Origin: Pelagirhabdus alkalitolerans
Lineage (GTDB): Bacteria; Bacillota; Bacilli; Bacillales; Amphibacillaceae
DNA: 64,000 nucleotides
Reading direction: 5' to 3'
Assembly (NCBI RefSeq): GCF_900096905.1
Contig: NZ_FMYI01000001.1
Span: forward strand, 248,001 to 312,000
The position numbers and the translations under genes were made by a program. Positions 8,314 through 15,908 of the stretch are shown piece by piece. Below the pieces are notes generated by a model, which worked only from the letters and a program-made list of their open reading frames with translations, was not told the DNA's origin and made no database searches. How positions within the stretch are numbered: the stretch's first letter is position 1; the number at the start of each line of letters is the position of its first letter.

Positions 8314-8349
8314 AAAAAAAGTAGCGGTTTTATTTACTACCACTACTTT
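8314..8349 (-). terminator. Terminator of the TraB-family gene
   Basis: Minus-strand stem AAAGTAGTGG / CCGCTACTTT (8340-8349 and 8318-8327) followed by a run of T (8314-8320). Confidence 0.8.
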
Positions 8350-8360
8350 TGATGTTCCCA

Positions 8361-9533
8361 CTATAAATTACTAATAAACAAACGAATAATATCTGTACCT
8401 GCGATAACCGTTCCCAATGTACTACCAATGTTGGCTAGCATCACAATGAGTAAAATACGTGTCACTTTATTCTTCCAAAAACCCTTAACGGTATAAACAT
8501 CTTCACTCAGTTGCTCAAAATCAGATACTTGAGGCGTTCTCACATAAGCTTGGACAATCCCTGAAAACCAACCCGCTGCCATTAAAGGATTTAGTGACGT
8601 GATCGGCGCCATCACGAGTGCAGTTAAGATCGATAACGGATGACCTAAAGCGATGGCTACACCAATTGCTGAAAACGTACCGTTCCAAAGCAGCCAGCGT
8701 GTCATTTGCTCATACCCTGCATCCGGATTCATCATAAACGTAGCAAGTACAAGTAGCACAATCGCAACAGGAATGCTCCACCCTATACGTTTGGGCCATT
8801 TAGATTTTTTAGGCTTCGTTGTTAGCTGATCTAAATCATGTTCTTTTTTCAACTCTTCTTTTATACCAGGCACGTGCGCCGCACCTAAAACAGCGACAAT
8901 ATGTGTTCCTGGTGCTCGTTTAATTTTTTCAGCCAAATATTGATCACGTTCATCAATCAATGGACCTTTTAAACGTGGAAAGGCTTCTGTGAATTCACTT
9001 AAAATCGCATCAATCGAATCTTGGCTTTTCATCTTTTCTAACTCTTCTTCTGTAATGTCTTCATTAGAAAAAATACCGGCCAACACTTGTGTCAGTAAGG
9101 TCATCTTCCCTTTAAAACCAATGGATCCCCACACTCGCGCGAATGTTGTTTGGATATTACGATCAGCTAAGACAAGCTCTGCACCGACTTCTTCAGCCGA
9201 TTCGATACCTTGAATCATTTCTTGACCCGGCTTAATATCAAACTGCTTAGCGATTCGTTTTTGAAAAGAAGAAATGGCTAAATTCATAAGCAATAACGTT
9301 GTTTTCTTCTCTTTAATCACTTTAAAAATGTCCATGTTCTTCCACTTGTTGCCGTCTACAATTGATTGGTAACGCCCTTCATCTAATTCAACACAAACAG
9401 CATCCGGCTGTTCTTCTTTTATTACCTCTTTCACTTCTTCAGCACTATATTTAGAAACATGGGCAGTTCCGATTAAGACATATGTTTTCCCATCTTGTTC
9501 AATTCGTGTAATATGTTGTTCGTTTTGATCCAT
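8361..9533 (-). CDS. TraB/PrgY-family membrane protein
   Basis: 390-residue protein with an N-terminal TraB domain and a C-terminal membrane region of four or five helices (from about residue 250). The domain starts ITRIEQDGKTYVLIGTAHVS, with the conserved GTAHVS and VCVELDEGRY elements, and later has HIVAVLGAAHVPGI. In enterococci TraB/PrgY lowers sex-pheromone peptide activity, and the domain is related to TIKI/GumN metalloproteases, so peptide degradation at the membrane is possible (family knowledge). The chromosomal setting gives no plasmid context. The ATG at 9533 follows GAAAGAGGG. A likely -10 element, TATACT, lies upstream. Monocistronic. Confidence 0.85.
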   Translation of the reverse strand: MDQNEQHITRIEQDGKTYVLIGTAHVSKYSAEEVKEVIKEEQPDAVCVELDEGRYQSIVDGNKWKNMDIFKVIKEKKTTLLLMNLAISSFQKRIAKQFDIKPGQEMIQGIESAEEVGAELVLADRNIQTTFARVWGSIGFKGKMTLLTQVLAGIFSNEDITEEELEKMKSQDSIDAILSEFTEAFPRLKGPLIDERDQYLAEKIKRAPGTHIVAVLGAAHVPGIKEELKKEHDLDQLTTKPKKSKWPKRIGWSIPVAIVLLVLATFMMNPDAGYEQMTRWLLWNGTFSAIGVAIALGHPLSILTALVMAPITSLNPLMAAGWFSGIVQAYVRTPQVSDFEQLSEDVYTVKGFWKNKVTRILLIVMLANIGSTLGTVIAGTDIIRLFISNL

Positions 9534-9909
9534 GCAAGCAACCCTCTTTCACCGATAATCTGCTCCCTAGTATAACGTACTTTTCATTTATTGAATATCG
9601 ATTTAATGAAGTCTTGATCTCATAGGCTCGCAAACTTGTCGTGTGACAAATATCCGTTATCTTACACATTGATTGATTCAATCACTCGACTTGATTATTT
9701 TATCGTTTCAATCCTAAAAAGCTTCAATTTATATCGTATTTTTACGATTTCAAACTAGAAAAAAAGGGAATGATCACAATATGCGATTGTTTTAATCGTT
9801 GTTTTATATTGTTATCGTTATCATTATACACTAGACTAAACGTTAAGGCTTTAAGTTCAAAATTGTTTGACAATTTAAAAATCGATACATTCGAAAGGAG
9901 CAAAATTGC
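9534..9909. other. Intergenic region between traB-like gene and gdhA
   Basis: A 376-bp AT-rich gap holding divergent promoters. A perfect 15-bp odd palindrome, TGATTGATTCAATCA, lies at 9670-9684. Three related hexamers, GTTATC GTTATC ATTATA (9811-9828), resemble a degraded Fur-type array, but the match is loose. The gdhA ribosome site is GAAAGGAG just before 9910. No open frame or RNA gene is convincing here. Confidence 0.4.
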
Positions 9910-11265
9910 ATGTCTAACGAAAAAGCACTAAATTATGTGAATGATGTGTACGAAATTGTAAAGGAGCGTAACCCAAACGAGGAAGAGTTCCAGCAAGCCG
10001 TTAAAGAAATATTAGATTCATTAGTACCGGTATTTGAAAAGGAACCAAGTTATATTGATCATGCGATCCTAGAACGTATGATTGAACCTGAGCGTATTAT
10101 TTCATTTAGAGTACCTTGGGTTGATGACTCAGGTAAGGTTCATGTAAATCGTGGTTTCCGCGTTCAATTTAATAGCGCGATTGGTCCATATAAAGGCGGA
10201 TTACGTTTCCACCCATCGGTTAATGCAAGTATTGTTAAATTCTTAGGATTTGAACAAATCTTCAAAAACTCACTAACAGGCCAACCAATTGGTGGCGGTA
10301 AAGGTGGATCTGACTTTGAACCAAAAGGGAAGTCAGACAATGAAATTATGAGATTCTGTCAAAGCTTCATGAGTGAGCTTTCAAAACACATCGGTCCTGA
10401 TACGGATGTACCAGCCGGTGATATCGGTGTTGGCGCACGTGAAATTGGTTACCTATTTGGTCAATACAAAAAAATGCGTGGCGGATATGAAGCTGGTGTG
10501 TTAACAGGTAAAAAACCTGATTTCGGTGGAAGTCTTGCACGTACTGAAGCGACTGGATACGGAACGGTTTACTTTGTTCAAGAAATGCTTAAAGGAAAAC
10601 AAGATGACCTAAACGGCAAAACAGTTGTCGTATCAGGTTCAGGTAACGTATCAACATACGCAATCGAAAAAGCAACTGAACTTGGCGCAACAGTTGTTGC
10701 ATGTAGTGACTCCAATGGATACATTTACGATAAAGAAGGCATTAACCTCGATACCGTTAAACGCCTAAAAGAAGTCGAGCGTAAACGAATCAAAGCCTAT
10801 ACTGAAGAACATCCAAATGCAGAATATCATGAAGGGTTTGAAAACATTTGGACGATTCCTTGCGATATTGCTCTGCCTTGTGCAACACAAAACGAATTAA
10901 ATGCAGAATCTGCTCAAACACTTGTGAAAAATGGTGTTAAAGCTGTTGCAGAAGGGGCGAATATGCCATCTACACTTGATGCCATTAACGTCTTCCAAAC
11001 AAACGATGTCTTATTCGGGCCTGCTAAAGCAGCTAATGCTGGCGGTGTAGCTGTATCAGCGCTTGAAATGGCTCAAAATAGCTCAAGAATCGCATGGAAG
11101 TTTGAAGAAGTCGATGCGAAACTTCAAGAGATTATGAAAGATATCTATAACAACAGTGTCAAAGCAGCTGAAGATTATGGCAAGCCAGGGAACCTTGTGG
11201 TTGGCGCAAACATTGCTGGTTTCTTAAAAGTAGCGAATGCAATGGTTGACCAAGGCGTCATTTAA
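9910..11265 (+). CDS. gdhA: NADP-dependent glutamate dehydrogenase
   Basis: Converts 2-oxoglutarate and ammonium to glutamate with NADPH. 451 residues, the length of the hexameric NADP-type enzyme (E. coli GdhA is 447). Visible motifs are GPYKGGLRFHPSVN, the glycine-rich GQPIGGGKGGSDFEPKGKS with the substrate lysine, and DVPAGDIGVGAREIGYLFGQ. The Rossmann part has VVSGSGNVSTYAIEKATELG and PCATQNELN. GAAAGGAG precedes the ATG at ideal spacing. It stands alone between traB and a strong bidirectional terminator. Members of this subgroup normally act in biosynthesis, in contrast to RocG-type NAD enzymes of about 420 residues. Confidence 0.96.
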   Translation: MSNEKALNYVNDVYEIVKERNPNEEEFQQAVKEILDSLVPVFEKEPSYIDHAILERMIEPERIISFRVPWVDDSGKVHVNRGFRVQFNSAIGPYKGGLRFHPSVNASIVKFLGFEQIFKNSLTGQPIGGGKGGSDFEPKGKSDNEIMRFCQSFMSELSKHIGPDTDVPAGDIGVGAREIGYLFGQYKKMRGGYEAGVLTGKKPDFGGSLARTEATGYGTVYFVQEMLKGKQDDLNGKTVVVSGSGNVSTYAIEKATELGATVVACSDSNGYIYDKEGINLDTVKRLKEVERKRIKAYTEEHPNAEYHEGFENIWTIPCDIALPCATQNELNAESAQTLVKNGVKAVAEGANMPSTLDAINVFQTNDVLFGPAKAANAGGVAVSALEMAQNSSRIAWKFEEVDAKLQEIMKDIYNNSVKAAEDYGKPGNLVVGANIAGFLKVANAMVDQGVI

Positions 11266-11280
11266 TAAATACTCATACAA

Positions 11281-11318
11281 AAACAAGCAGCGATATTAGG
11301 TCGCTGCTTGTTTTTTAT
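11281..11318. terminator. Bidirectional terminator after gdhA
   Basis: Perfect stem ACAAGCAGCGA / TCGCTGCTTGT (11283-11311, 7-base loop) with T-run on the plus side and A-run on the other. It serves gdhA and the convergent membrane-protein gene. Confidence 0.9.
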
Positions 11319-11816
11319 TTAGAAATGTTTTTGCAAACTTGATTTTGACATTTTATACATCACAGCCCCAAACACAATACCACCAAATAACCAAGTCATT
11401 ATACTAAAGGCATTTAAATTAGGATCTCCTGCTGATAAATAAGGAAGAATATACTCCATAAAGACAAGCATGAAAAATCCCCATTGAATACCCGCTAATA
11501 TAGATTGTTTTTTCATTTGTCTCTTTTTCTCTTCATACTCTGCTTTCGTTACACAATCCGTTTCATCCAAGTGCTTTTTCCTAACACGAACGGTAACTGT
11601 AAGCGCGTAAGCCATATTAATCAAGAGAAGCGCCGGTGTGATCCACGATAATGTATTTTGCACCGTATCTACAATTAAACTTGTGACCATTAAAATCATC
11701 GTTAAATACCACAATAAAACACCTGTTGCGGCTAATTCTTTATGAATTTCTTGTGTTTGGTACTCATCCCTCTCGTCTACTGCTCCAATAAAACGATTAA
11801 GTATTTTGTCCTTCAT
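11319..11816 (-). CDS. DUF3278-like membrane protein paired with an XRE regulator
   Basis: 165-residue protein with four predicted membrane helices (about residues 30-50, 55-75, 107-125, 135-155) and a soluble N-terminus beginning KDKILNRFIGAVDERDEYQ. The 'RFxGxxDERDEYxxQEIxK' start and four-helix layout resemble DUF3278 proteins of lactobacilli and bacilli, which sit next to a small HTH regulator just as here. The ATG at 11816 has GGGAGGAGA upstream and lies inside the end of the regulator gene, so translation is coupled. Function unknown; HTH plus small membrane protein pairs often respond to cell-envelope signals (inference). Confidence 0.65.
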   Translation of the reverse strand: MKDKILNRFIGAVDERDEYQTQEIHKELAATGVLLWYLTMILMVTSLIVDTVQNTLSWITPALLLINMAYALTVTVRVRKKHLDETDCVTKAEYEEKKRQMKKQSILAGIQWGFFMLVFMEYILPYLSAGDPNLNAFSIMTWLFGGIVFGAVMYKMSKSSLQKHF

Positions 11817-12009
11817 TGTCGATCTCCTCCCAAAATAATGTATTTAAATCACTTTCTAATGCTTTTGCTAATGCAATACATAAAGATAAAGATGGATTGT
11901 ATTTATTATTTTCAATCAAATTGATCGTCTGTCGAGCGACTCCTACTTGTTTAGCTAGTTCAATTTGAGTCAACCCTCTATATTTTCTGTACACTTTTAT
12001 TTTATTCAA
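11797..12009 (-). CDS. Small XRE-family (Cro/CI-like) transcriptional regulator
   Basis: 70-residue DNA-binding protein composed almost wholly of one helix-turn-helix domain: KVYRKYRGLTQIELAKQVGV, then ARQTINLIENNKYNPSLSLC. It is of the compact 'YgzD-like' type that forms dimers. The start is TTG at 12009 preceded by AAAGGTGGAGGG; the frame runs open to 12060 but lacks a ribosome site there. It is first in a two-gene operon, overlapping the membrane-protein gene by 20 bp. Its promoter carries two 16-bp direct repeats that are likely autoregulatory operators. Confidence 0.85.
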   Translation of the reverse strand: MNKIKVYRKYRGLTQIELAKQVGVARQTINLIENNKYNPSLSLCIALAKALESDLNTLFWEEIDNEGQNT

Positions 12010-12046
12010 ATCCCTCCACCTTTCATCGGCTTTCATCTTTAAGTAC

Positions 12047-12093
12047 ATTATATATGACATTTTTGATTTTTGTCAACTATATATGACATTTTT
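12047..12093 (-). promoter_or_regulatory. XRE operon promoter with 16-bp direct repeats
   Basis: Minus-strand -35 TTGACA (12071-12076), 18-bp spacer, -10 TATAAT (12047-12052). TATATATGACATTTTT occurs twice in direct orientation (12049-12064 and 12078-12093), 29 bp apart, one copy covering the -10 and spacer and the other just upstream of the -35. Confidence 0.75.
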
Positions 12094-12146
12094 AATATTT
12101 TTCGATATTTGCAATTAAACACATTATATTTATCGGAATTATGTGT

Positions 12147-12152
12147 TATAAT
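12147..12152 (+). promoter_or_regulatory. Extended -10 promoter of the 25-residue peptide gene
   Basis: TATAAT preceded by TGT forms a perfect extended -10 element (12144-12152); no good -35 is visible. It lies 28 bases upstream of the peptide start codon. Confidence 0.55.
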
Positions 12153-12180
12153 ATTCTTATTCATGAAAGGGGTGGCTTCA

Positions 12181-12258
12181 GTGAAACAAATTCCTATTAT
12201 TGATTTACGCAGTTTTTTATTAATTATTGTCGTCATTACGTTAATTATCCTCATTTAA
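12181..12258 (+). CDS. 25-residue hydrophobic membrane peptide
   Basis: Short gene with a GTG start: the product begins VKQIPIIDLRSF and ends in LLIIVVITLIILI, a single membrane helix with a short cationic N-terminus. AAAGGGGTGG lies 6 bases before the GTG. It has its own extended -10 promoter and an immediately adjacent strong terminator, so it is a complete independent unit of about 150 bases. An alternative ATG at 12163 would place the ribosome site inside the gene. It could be a type I toxin-like or regulatory membrane peptide; nothing identifies its role. It diverges from the XRE operon. Confidence 0.55.
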   Translation: MKQIPIIDLRSFLLIIVVITLIILI

Positions 12259-12299
12259 AAAAGCAGCCATCACCTATTGTTTAGGTTATCGCTGCTTTT
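12259..12299. terminator. Terminator of the 25-residue peptide gene
   Basis: AAAAGCAGC ... GCTGCTTTT hairpin with inner ACCTA/TAGGT pairing, starting one base after the stop codon. Closely similar to the hairpin at 17892-17933. Confidence 0.85.
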
Positions 12300-12354
12300 C
12301 TTTGTCATTAAATTATATAATTCGTTTAGGAATCGAACGTTTTAAAACCTACAA

Positions 12355-13323
12355 TTATGCCCACCACATATCAGCGGGTTGGTCGTAAATCATCACAGAT
12401 TTTAAGTTCTCTACCGCACGCATAAACCCTTCTTCAATCGACATAATCGGATCTTCATGTTCGATACTAACGACATGATCATAACCATACGTACGAAGCG
12501 CACTCATAATGTCACTCCATACTTTCACCGAATGACCATACCCGACAGAGCGAAACGTCCACGCACGTGATTGAACTTCACTATAGGGCTGCATATCCGT
12601 TAACCCATACATATTCACATGGTCTTGGTCGATATACGTATCTTTCGCATGGAAATGGTGAATCGCGTTAGCCTTACCTAAAATTTTAATAGCAGCTACC
12701 GGGTCAATGCCTTGCCACCACAAATGACTTGGATCCAAATTAGCGCCGATTGCTTCACCAGTTTGTTCACGCAACTTTAACATCGTGTGTGGTGTGTGCA
12801 CTAAGAAGCCTGCATGTAATTCCAAACCAATTTTTACGTTATGTTCTTCTGCTAGCTTGTTAATCTCTTTCCAATACGGGACAAGCTTCTCTTCCCACTG
12901 CCAGTTCAATACTTGACTATACTCTTCTGGCCAAGGCGTGACGGGCCAATTTGGATACTTGCCATCTTCTGAATCACCAGGCGTTCCTGAAAACGTATTA
13001 ACAACTGGGACATTTAGTAAATTCGCTAATTTGATTGTTTTGACTAACGTCTCATGTGAGTCTTGTCTAAATAAATCATTGGGTGAGACTGGATTTCCAT
13101 GACAACTTAACGCACTGATCGTCAAGCCTCTTGATGTTACCTTCTCCATAAATGCTTTTCTTTCCGTTTCATTTTCAAGTAGAGCATCCAGTTTTAAATG
13201 ATCATCACCAGGATATCCACCTGTCCCAATTTCAACTGCGTCGAGTCCTGCATTTTTCACATGGTCTAACATGTCTTCGAGATTTTTATCCGCAAATAAT
13301 ACCGTAAACACACCTAGTTTCAT
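12355..13323 (-). CDS. Sugar phosphate isomerase/epimerase family TIM-barrel protein
   Basis: 322-residue AP-endonuclease/xylose-isomerase-like TIM barrel (COG1082). It starts KLGVFTVLFADKNLEDMLDH and shows the metal-site pattern of the family: AVEIGTGG, GLELHAGF (metal Glu), GANLDPSHLWWQGIDP (Asp, His), IHHFHAKDTY (His), and VVSIEHEDP (Glu). Relatives in Gfo/Idh/MocA clusters act as isomerases, epimerases or 3-keto-sugar lyases. AAAGGAGCAATAAGT precedes the ATG. It is the last gene of a five-gene operon. The substrate is unknown. Confidence 0.85.
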   Translation of the reverse strand: MKLGVFTVLFADKNLEDMLDHVKNAGLDAVEIGTGGYPGDDHLKLDALLENETERKAFMEKVTSRGLTISALSCHGNPVSPNDLFRQDSHETLVKTIKLANLLNVPVVNTFSGTPGDSEDGKYPNWPVTPWPEEYSQVLNWQWEEKLVPYWKEINKLAEEHNVKIGLELHAGFLVHTPHTMLKLREQTGEAIGANLDPSHLWWQGIDPVAAIKILGKANAIHHFHAKDTYIDQDHVNMYGLTDMQPYSEVQSRAWTFRSVGYGHSVKVWSDIMSALRTYGYDHVVSIEHEDPIMSIEEGFMRAVENLKSVMIYDQPADMWWA

Positions 13324-13359
13324 ACTTATTGCTCCTTTAATTGTTATTTTTATTGCAAC

Positions 13360-14385
13360 TTATAATTGAATGGTATGGCCTTTTTCACTCGATTCGATCG
13401 CTGCAAGAATCATGTTAAGCGATTTTTTTCCTTCTTCTCCATCAATCAATGGTTTCGTGTTCGTTCTAACCGCTTCAACAAAATGATCAATCACACCTGT
13501 TGAAGTTTGCTTCCCTTCCTCATTCGATTGAATCTTGCCGAGTTCGTAATTTACTCGACTTCCATCTGTGTACGCGGCCATTAAACTATAGGTTGGGTCA
13601 TCTTCAAGACGGAGCTCGCCTTTTTCACCGTAAATAATTGTTGAGTTATCTTCATTTGCTCGATATGCCCAGCTAGCGGTTAACGTTCCAATAACACCCG
13701 ATTCAGTCTTTAATAAACAAATTGCATTATCATCCACCGTAATGGCTTCTTTAGCATTTGTTTCGACCATGGCAGATACATGCGTAAATTCTTCACCTAA
13801 AACATAACGGAGCAAATCAGCTTTATGAACGCCTAAATCCCCCATCGCTCCTAAAACCGCTTCATCCTTTTTAAAGAACCATGAATCTTTACCATCTACA
13901 CTCCAACCTTCAGGACCACCATGACCAAATATCGTCTTGAAGCTATACACTTTTCCGATCGCGCCTTGTTCAATCAGCTCTTTCGCTTGTTGATGAGAAC
14001 GGACAAAACGTTGATTATGGGCAATCATTAACTGTTTGCCATTCTTTTCAGCCGCTTCGATCATTGCTTCTGCTTCTTCGGTTGTTGTAGCCATTGGTTT
14101 TTCACATAACACATGCGCCCCACTGTTTAGTGCTGCGATGGATACCGGTGCATGTAAATAATTTGGCAGACAAACACTGACTAGATCAACCGCTTCATTC
14201 GAAAGGAGCTCTTCATAATCTGTATAGACGCGTCCACCATAAACGCCCTGCATCGCCTCAGCACGCGACATGACGCGATCACAAAGTGCCACAATTTCGA
14301 CTTCACTGTTTCCGGCGTATTCCGGAAGATGACGGTGCTTGCTAATACTTCCACACCCAATAATCGCTGCTTTAAGTTTACTCAT
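13360..14385 (-). CDS. Gfo/Idh/MocA-family NAD(P)-dependent oxidoreductase
   Basis: 341-residue sugar dehydrogenase-like protein. The N-terminal Rossmann fold is KLKAAIIGCGSISKHRHLPEY; the family's active-site block is HVLCEKPMATTTEEAEAMI (Glu-Lys-Pro), followed by LMIAHNQRFVRSHQ and AVLGAMGDLGVHKADLLRYV with the catalytic Asp-x-x-x-His arrangement. It probably oxidises or reduces a ring hydroxyl of a sugar or cyclitol. The start at 14385 has AAGGAG 9 bases upstream; the in-frame ATG at 14403 lies before that site. It overlaps the upstream TIM-barrel gene by 8 bp. Confidence 0.88.
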   Translation of the reverse strand: MSKLKAAIIGCGSISKHRHLPEYAGNSEVEIVALCDRVMSRAEAMQGVYGGRVYTDYEELLSNEAVDLVSVCLPNYLHAPVSIAALNSGAHVLCEKPMATTTEEAEAMIEAAEKNGKQLMIAHNQRFVRSHQQAKELIEQGAIGKVYSFKTIFGHGGPEGWSVDGKDSWFFKKDEAVLGAMGDLGVHKADLLRYVLGEEFTHVSAMVETNAKEAITVDDNAICLLKTESGVIGTLTASWAYRANEDNSTIIYGEKGELRLEDDPTYSLMAAYTDGSRVNYELGKIQSNEEGKQTSTGVIDHFVEAVRTNTKPLIDGEEGKKSLNMILAAIESSEKGHTIQL

Positions 14386-15124
14386 GATCAACAACTCCTT
14401 CATTTTTTAAATACTGGTAGCTTGTTTTGATCGCTTCAAATGGATCACCATCTGTTTGATCTTGTTCGACAATCCACACATCTGGTTGTGCGGTCGTTAA
14501 AATCGATTTTAAATCTGTCCGTCCTGTCCCAAGAGGGGCAAAGGTTTCGCGCTCATCTGATGACATATCTTTTAAGTGGAGGAGCACCAACTGATCTTTA
14601 TAACGACTAATCCAATCAACAGGTTTTTCTTTTGCCTTTTGGATCCAATACACATCCAGTTCAAGTTTGAGTCCATTCACGTTTTTAAGTAGATAAGAAA
14701 GGACACTTTCGTTATCACGATATTCTTCAAGTTCAAAATCATGATGATGATACACAAGCACCATGCCATGTTGAGCTAGCTCACGTTGAATCGATTGTAA
14801 AATGGAAGGTAAGTCTTGATAGAAATCATAATTACGGTTTTCTGGCAAAATATACGGACAAACCACTCGCGTATTACCCAGTATTTTCTGCTCCTTGATG
14901 ACTTCATTTAAACGATTCGTCAAGTCGTGTAGCGGTACATGATTCCCCGCCACAAACAAATCTAATTGATCAAGTGTTTTTTTAACTTCCTCAACGGTTA
15001 AATCACCATACCCCGCAAGTTCGACACCTTGATACCCGATTTCTTTTACTTTTTTTAATGTTGTTGCCATGTCTGTTTCGCATGCCTCACGTAAAGTGAA
15101 GAGTTGGATAGCTACTGGTATCAT
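14378..15124 (-). CDS. Second sugar phosphate isomerase/epimerase family TIM-barrel protein
   Basis: 248-residue protein of the same COG1082 fold but a short branch. It begins IPVAIQLFTLREACETDMAT and has the metal-binding Glu in GYQGVELAGYG, VYHHHDFELEEY, GLKLELDVYWIQKA (Glu, Asp), LVLLHLKDM (His) and WIVEQDQTDGDP (Glu). The LELDVYW and HLKDM motifs are typical of enzymes found beside Gfo/Idh/MocA dehydrogenases and ThuA proteins. AAGGGTGATGGG precedes the ATG. It overlaps the following dehydrogenase gene by 8 bp and starts 4 bases after the ThuA-like gene, so coupled translation is likely. Confidence 0.85.
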   Translation of the reverse strand: MIPVAIQLFTLREACETDMATTLKKVKEIGYQGVELAGYGDLTVEEVKKTLDQLDLFVAGNHVPLHDLTNRLNEVIKEQKILGNTRVVCPYILPENRNYDFYQDLPSILQSIQRELAQHGMVLVYHHHDFELEEYRDNESVLSYLLKNVNGLKLELDVYWIQKAKEKPVDWISRYKDQLVLLHLKDMSSDERETFAPLGTGRTDLKSILTTAQPDVWIVEQDQTDGDPFEAIKTSYQYLKNEGVVDHE

Positions 15125-15128
15125 CCCA

Positions 15129-15851
15129 TCACCCTTTCTTTGAAATTGATTCTATAGCTTTTGAGTTTCCATAATCCGGTTGATGAGCATCTGTTACATT
15201 AAGCCAGTTCACTGCATTTTTGATCACGGTTTGAACCTTTTCATTATGATAGGTAGGATACGTCTCGTGTCCTGGTCTAAAATAAAAGACTTTTCCGCGC
15301 CCCCGCTTATATGTCGCGCCACTTCTAAAGACTTCGCCACCTTCAAACCAACTTATAAACACCAATTCATCGGGTGTGGGGATGTCAAAGTGCTCACCGT
15401 ACATCTCTTCTTTTTCGAGTTCAATGTAACTTCCGAGTCCCGATACAATCGGATGCGCCGGATCCACGACCCATAAGCGCTCGCGATCATCTGCTTCACG
15501 CCATTTCAAATCACACGTTGTGCCCATTAGAGATTTAAATATTTTTGAAAAATGCCCCGAGTGAAGCACCAACAGCCCCATGCCTTCTAGCACGCGTTGC
15601 TGTATTTTTTCTACCCATTCATCTTCTACTTCGTCATGCGCTAAATGTCCCCACCAGATTAAGACATCTGTTTGGTTGAGTAGGTCATCAGATAATCCAT
15701 GGTTAACCTCATCTAGCGTTGCAGTTGTCACATCATGCCCTGCTTCGGTTAAAAATTTCTTAATCGCTCCATGAATCCCTTCTGGATAGATGCCACTTAC
15801 TTCAGGATTCTTTTTCTCATGTCGATTTTCATTCCATACGAGAACCTTCAT
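15129..15851 (-). CDS. ThuA-like (trehalose utilization) domain protein
   Basis: 241-residue protein of the ThuA family, a class I glutamine amidotransferase-like fold. It starts KVLVWNENRHEKKNPEVSGI and has TDVLIWWGHLAHDEVEDEW, GLLVLHSGHFSKIFKSLMG, AHPIVSGLG, and GRGKVFYFRPGHETYPTYHN near the end. In rhizobia ThuA works with ThuB, a Gfo/Idh/MocA dehydrogenase, in breakdown of trehalose-type disaccharides through 3-keto intermediates. No acceptor cysteine of a true amidotransferase is obvious. The start at 15851 follows GAGGAGGGGAAGA. The neighbouring dehydrogenases strengthen the functional link. Confidence 0.87.
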   Translation of the reverse strand: MKVLVWNENRHEKKNPEVSGIYPEGIHGAIKKFLTEAGHDVTTATLDEVNHGLSDDLLNQTDVLIWWGHLAHDEVEDEWVEKIQQRVLEGMGLLVLHSGHFSKIFKSLMGTTCDLKWREADDRERLWVVDPAHPIVSGLGSYIELEKEEMYGEHFDIPTPDELVFISWFEGGEVFRSGATYKRGRGKVFYFRPGHETYPTYHNEKVQTVIKNAVNWLNVTDAHQPDYGNSKAIESISKKG

Positions 15852-15908
15852 TCTTCCCCTCCTCATTTAGTAAAATTGCACTCACTTTTCGTCAATTAAA
15901 TTAACAAT

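Noticed and set aside
9499..9681. 60-codon frame upstream of the traB-like gene
   Set aside because: It overlaps the traB start in another frame, has no ribosome site and covers the promoter region.
9811..9828. Fur-box-like hexamer array upstream of gdhA
   Set aside because: Matches are loose, two hexamers are GTTATC rather than ATTATC-type, and glutamate dehydrogenase is not a usual iron-regulated target; kept only as a remark.
12049..12093. Direct repeats considered as a CRISPR fragment
   Set aside because: Only two copies, 16 bp long and placed on a promoter; no array, leader or cas genes.
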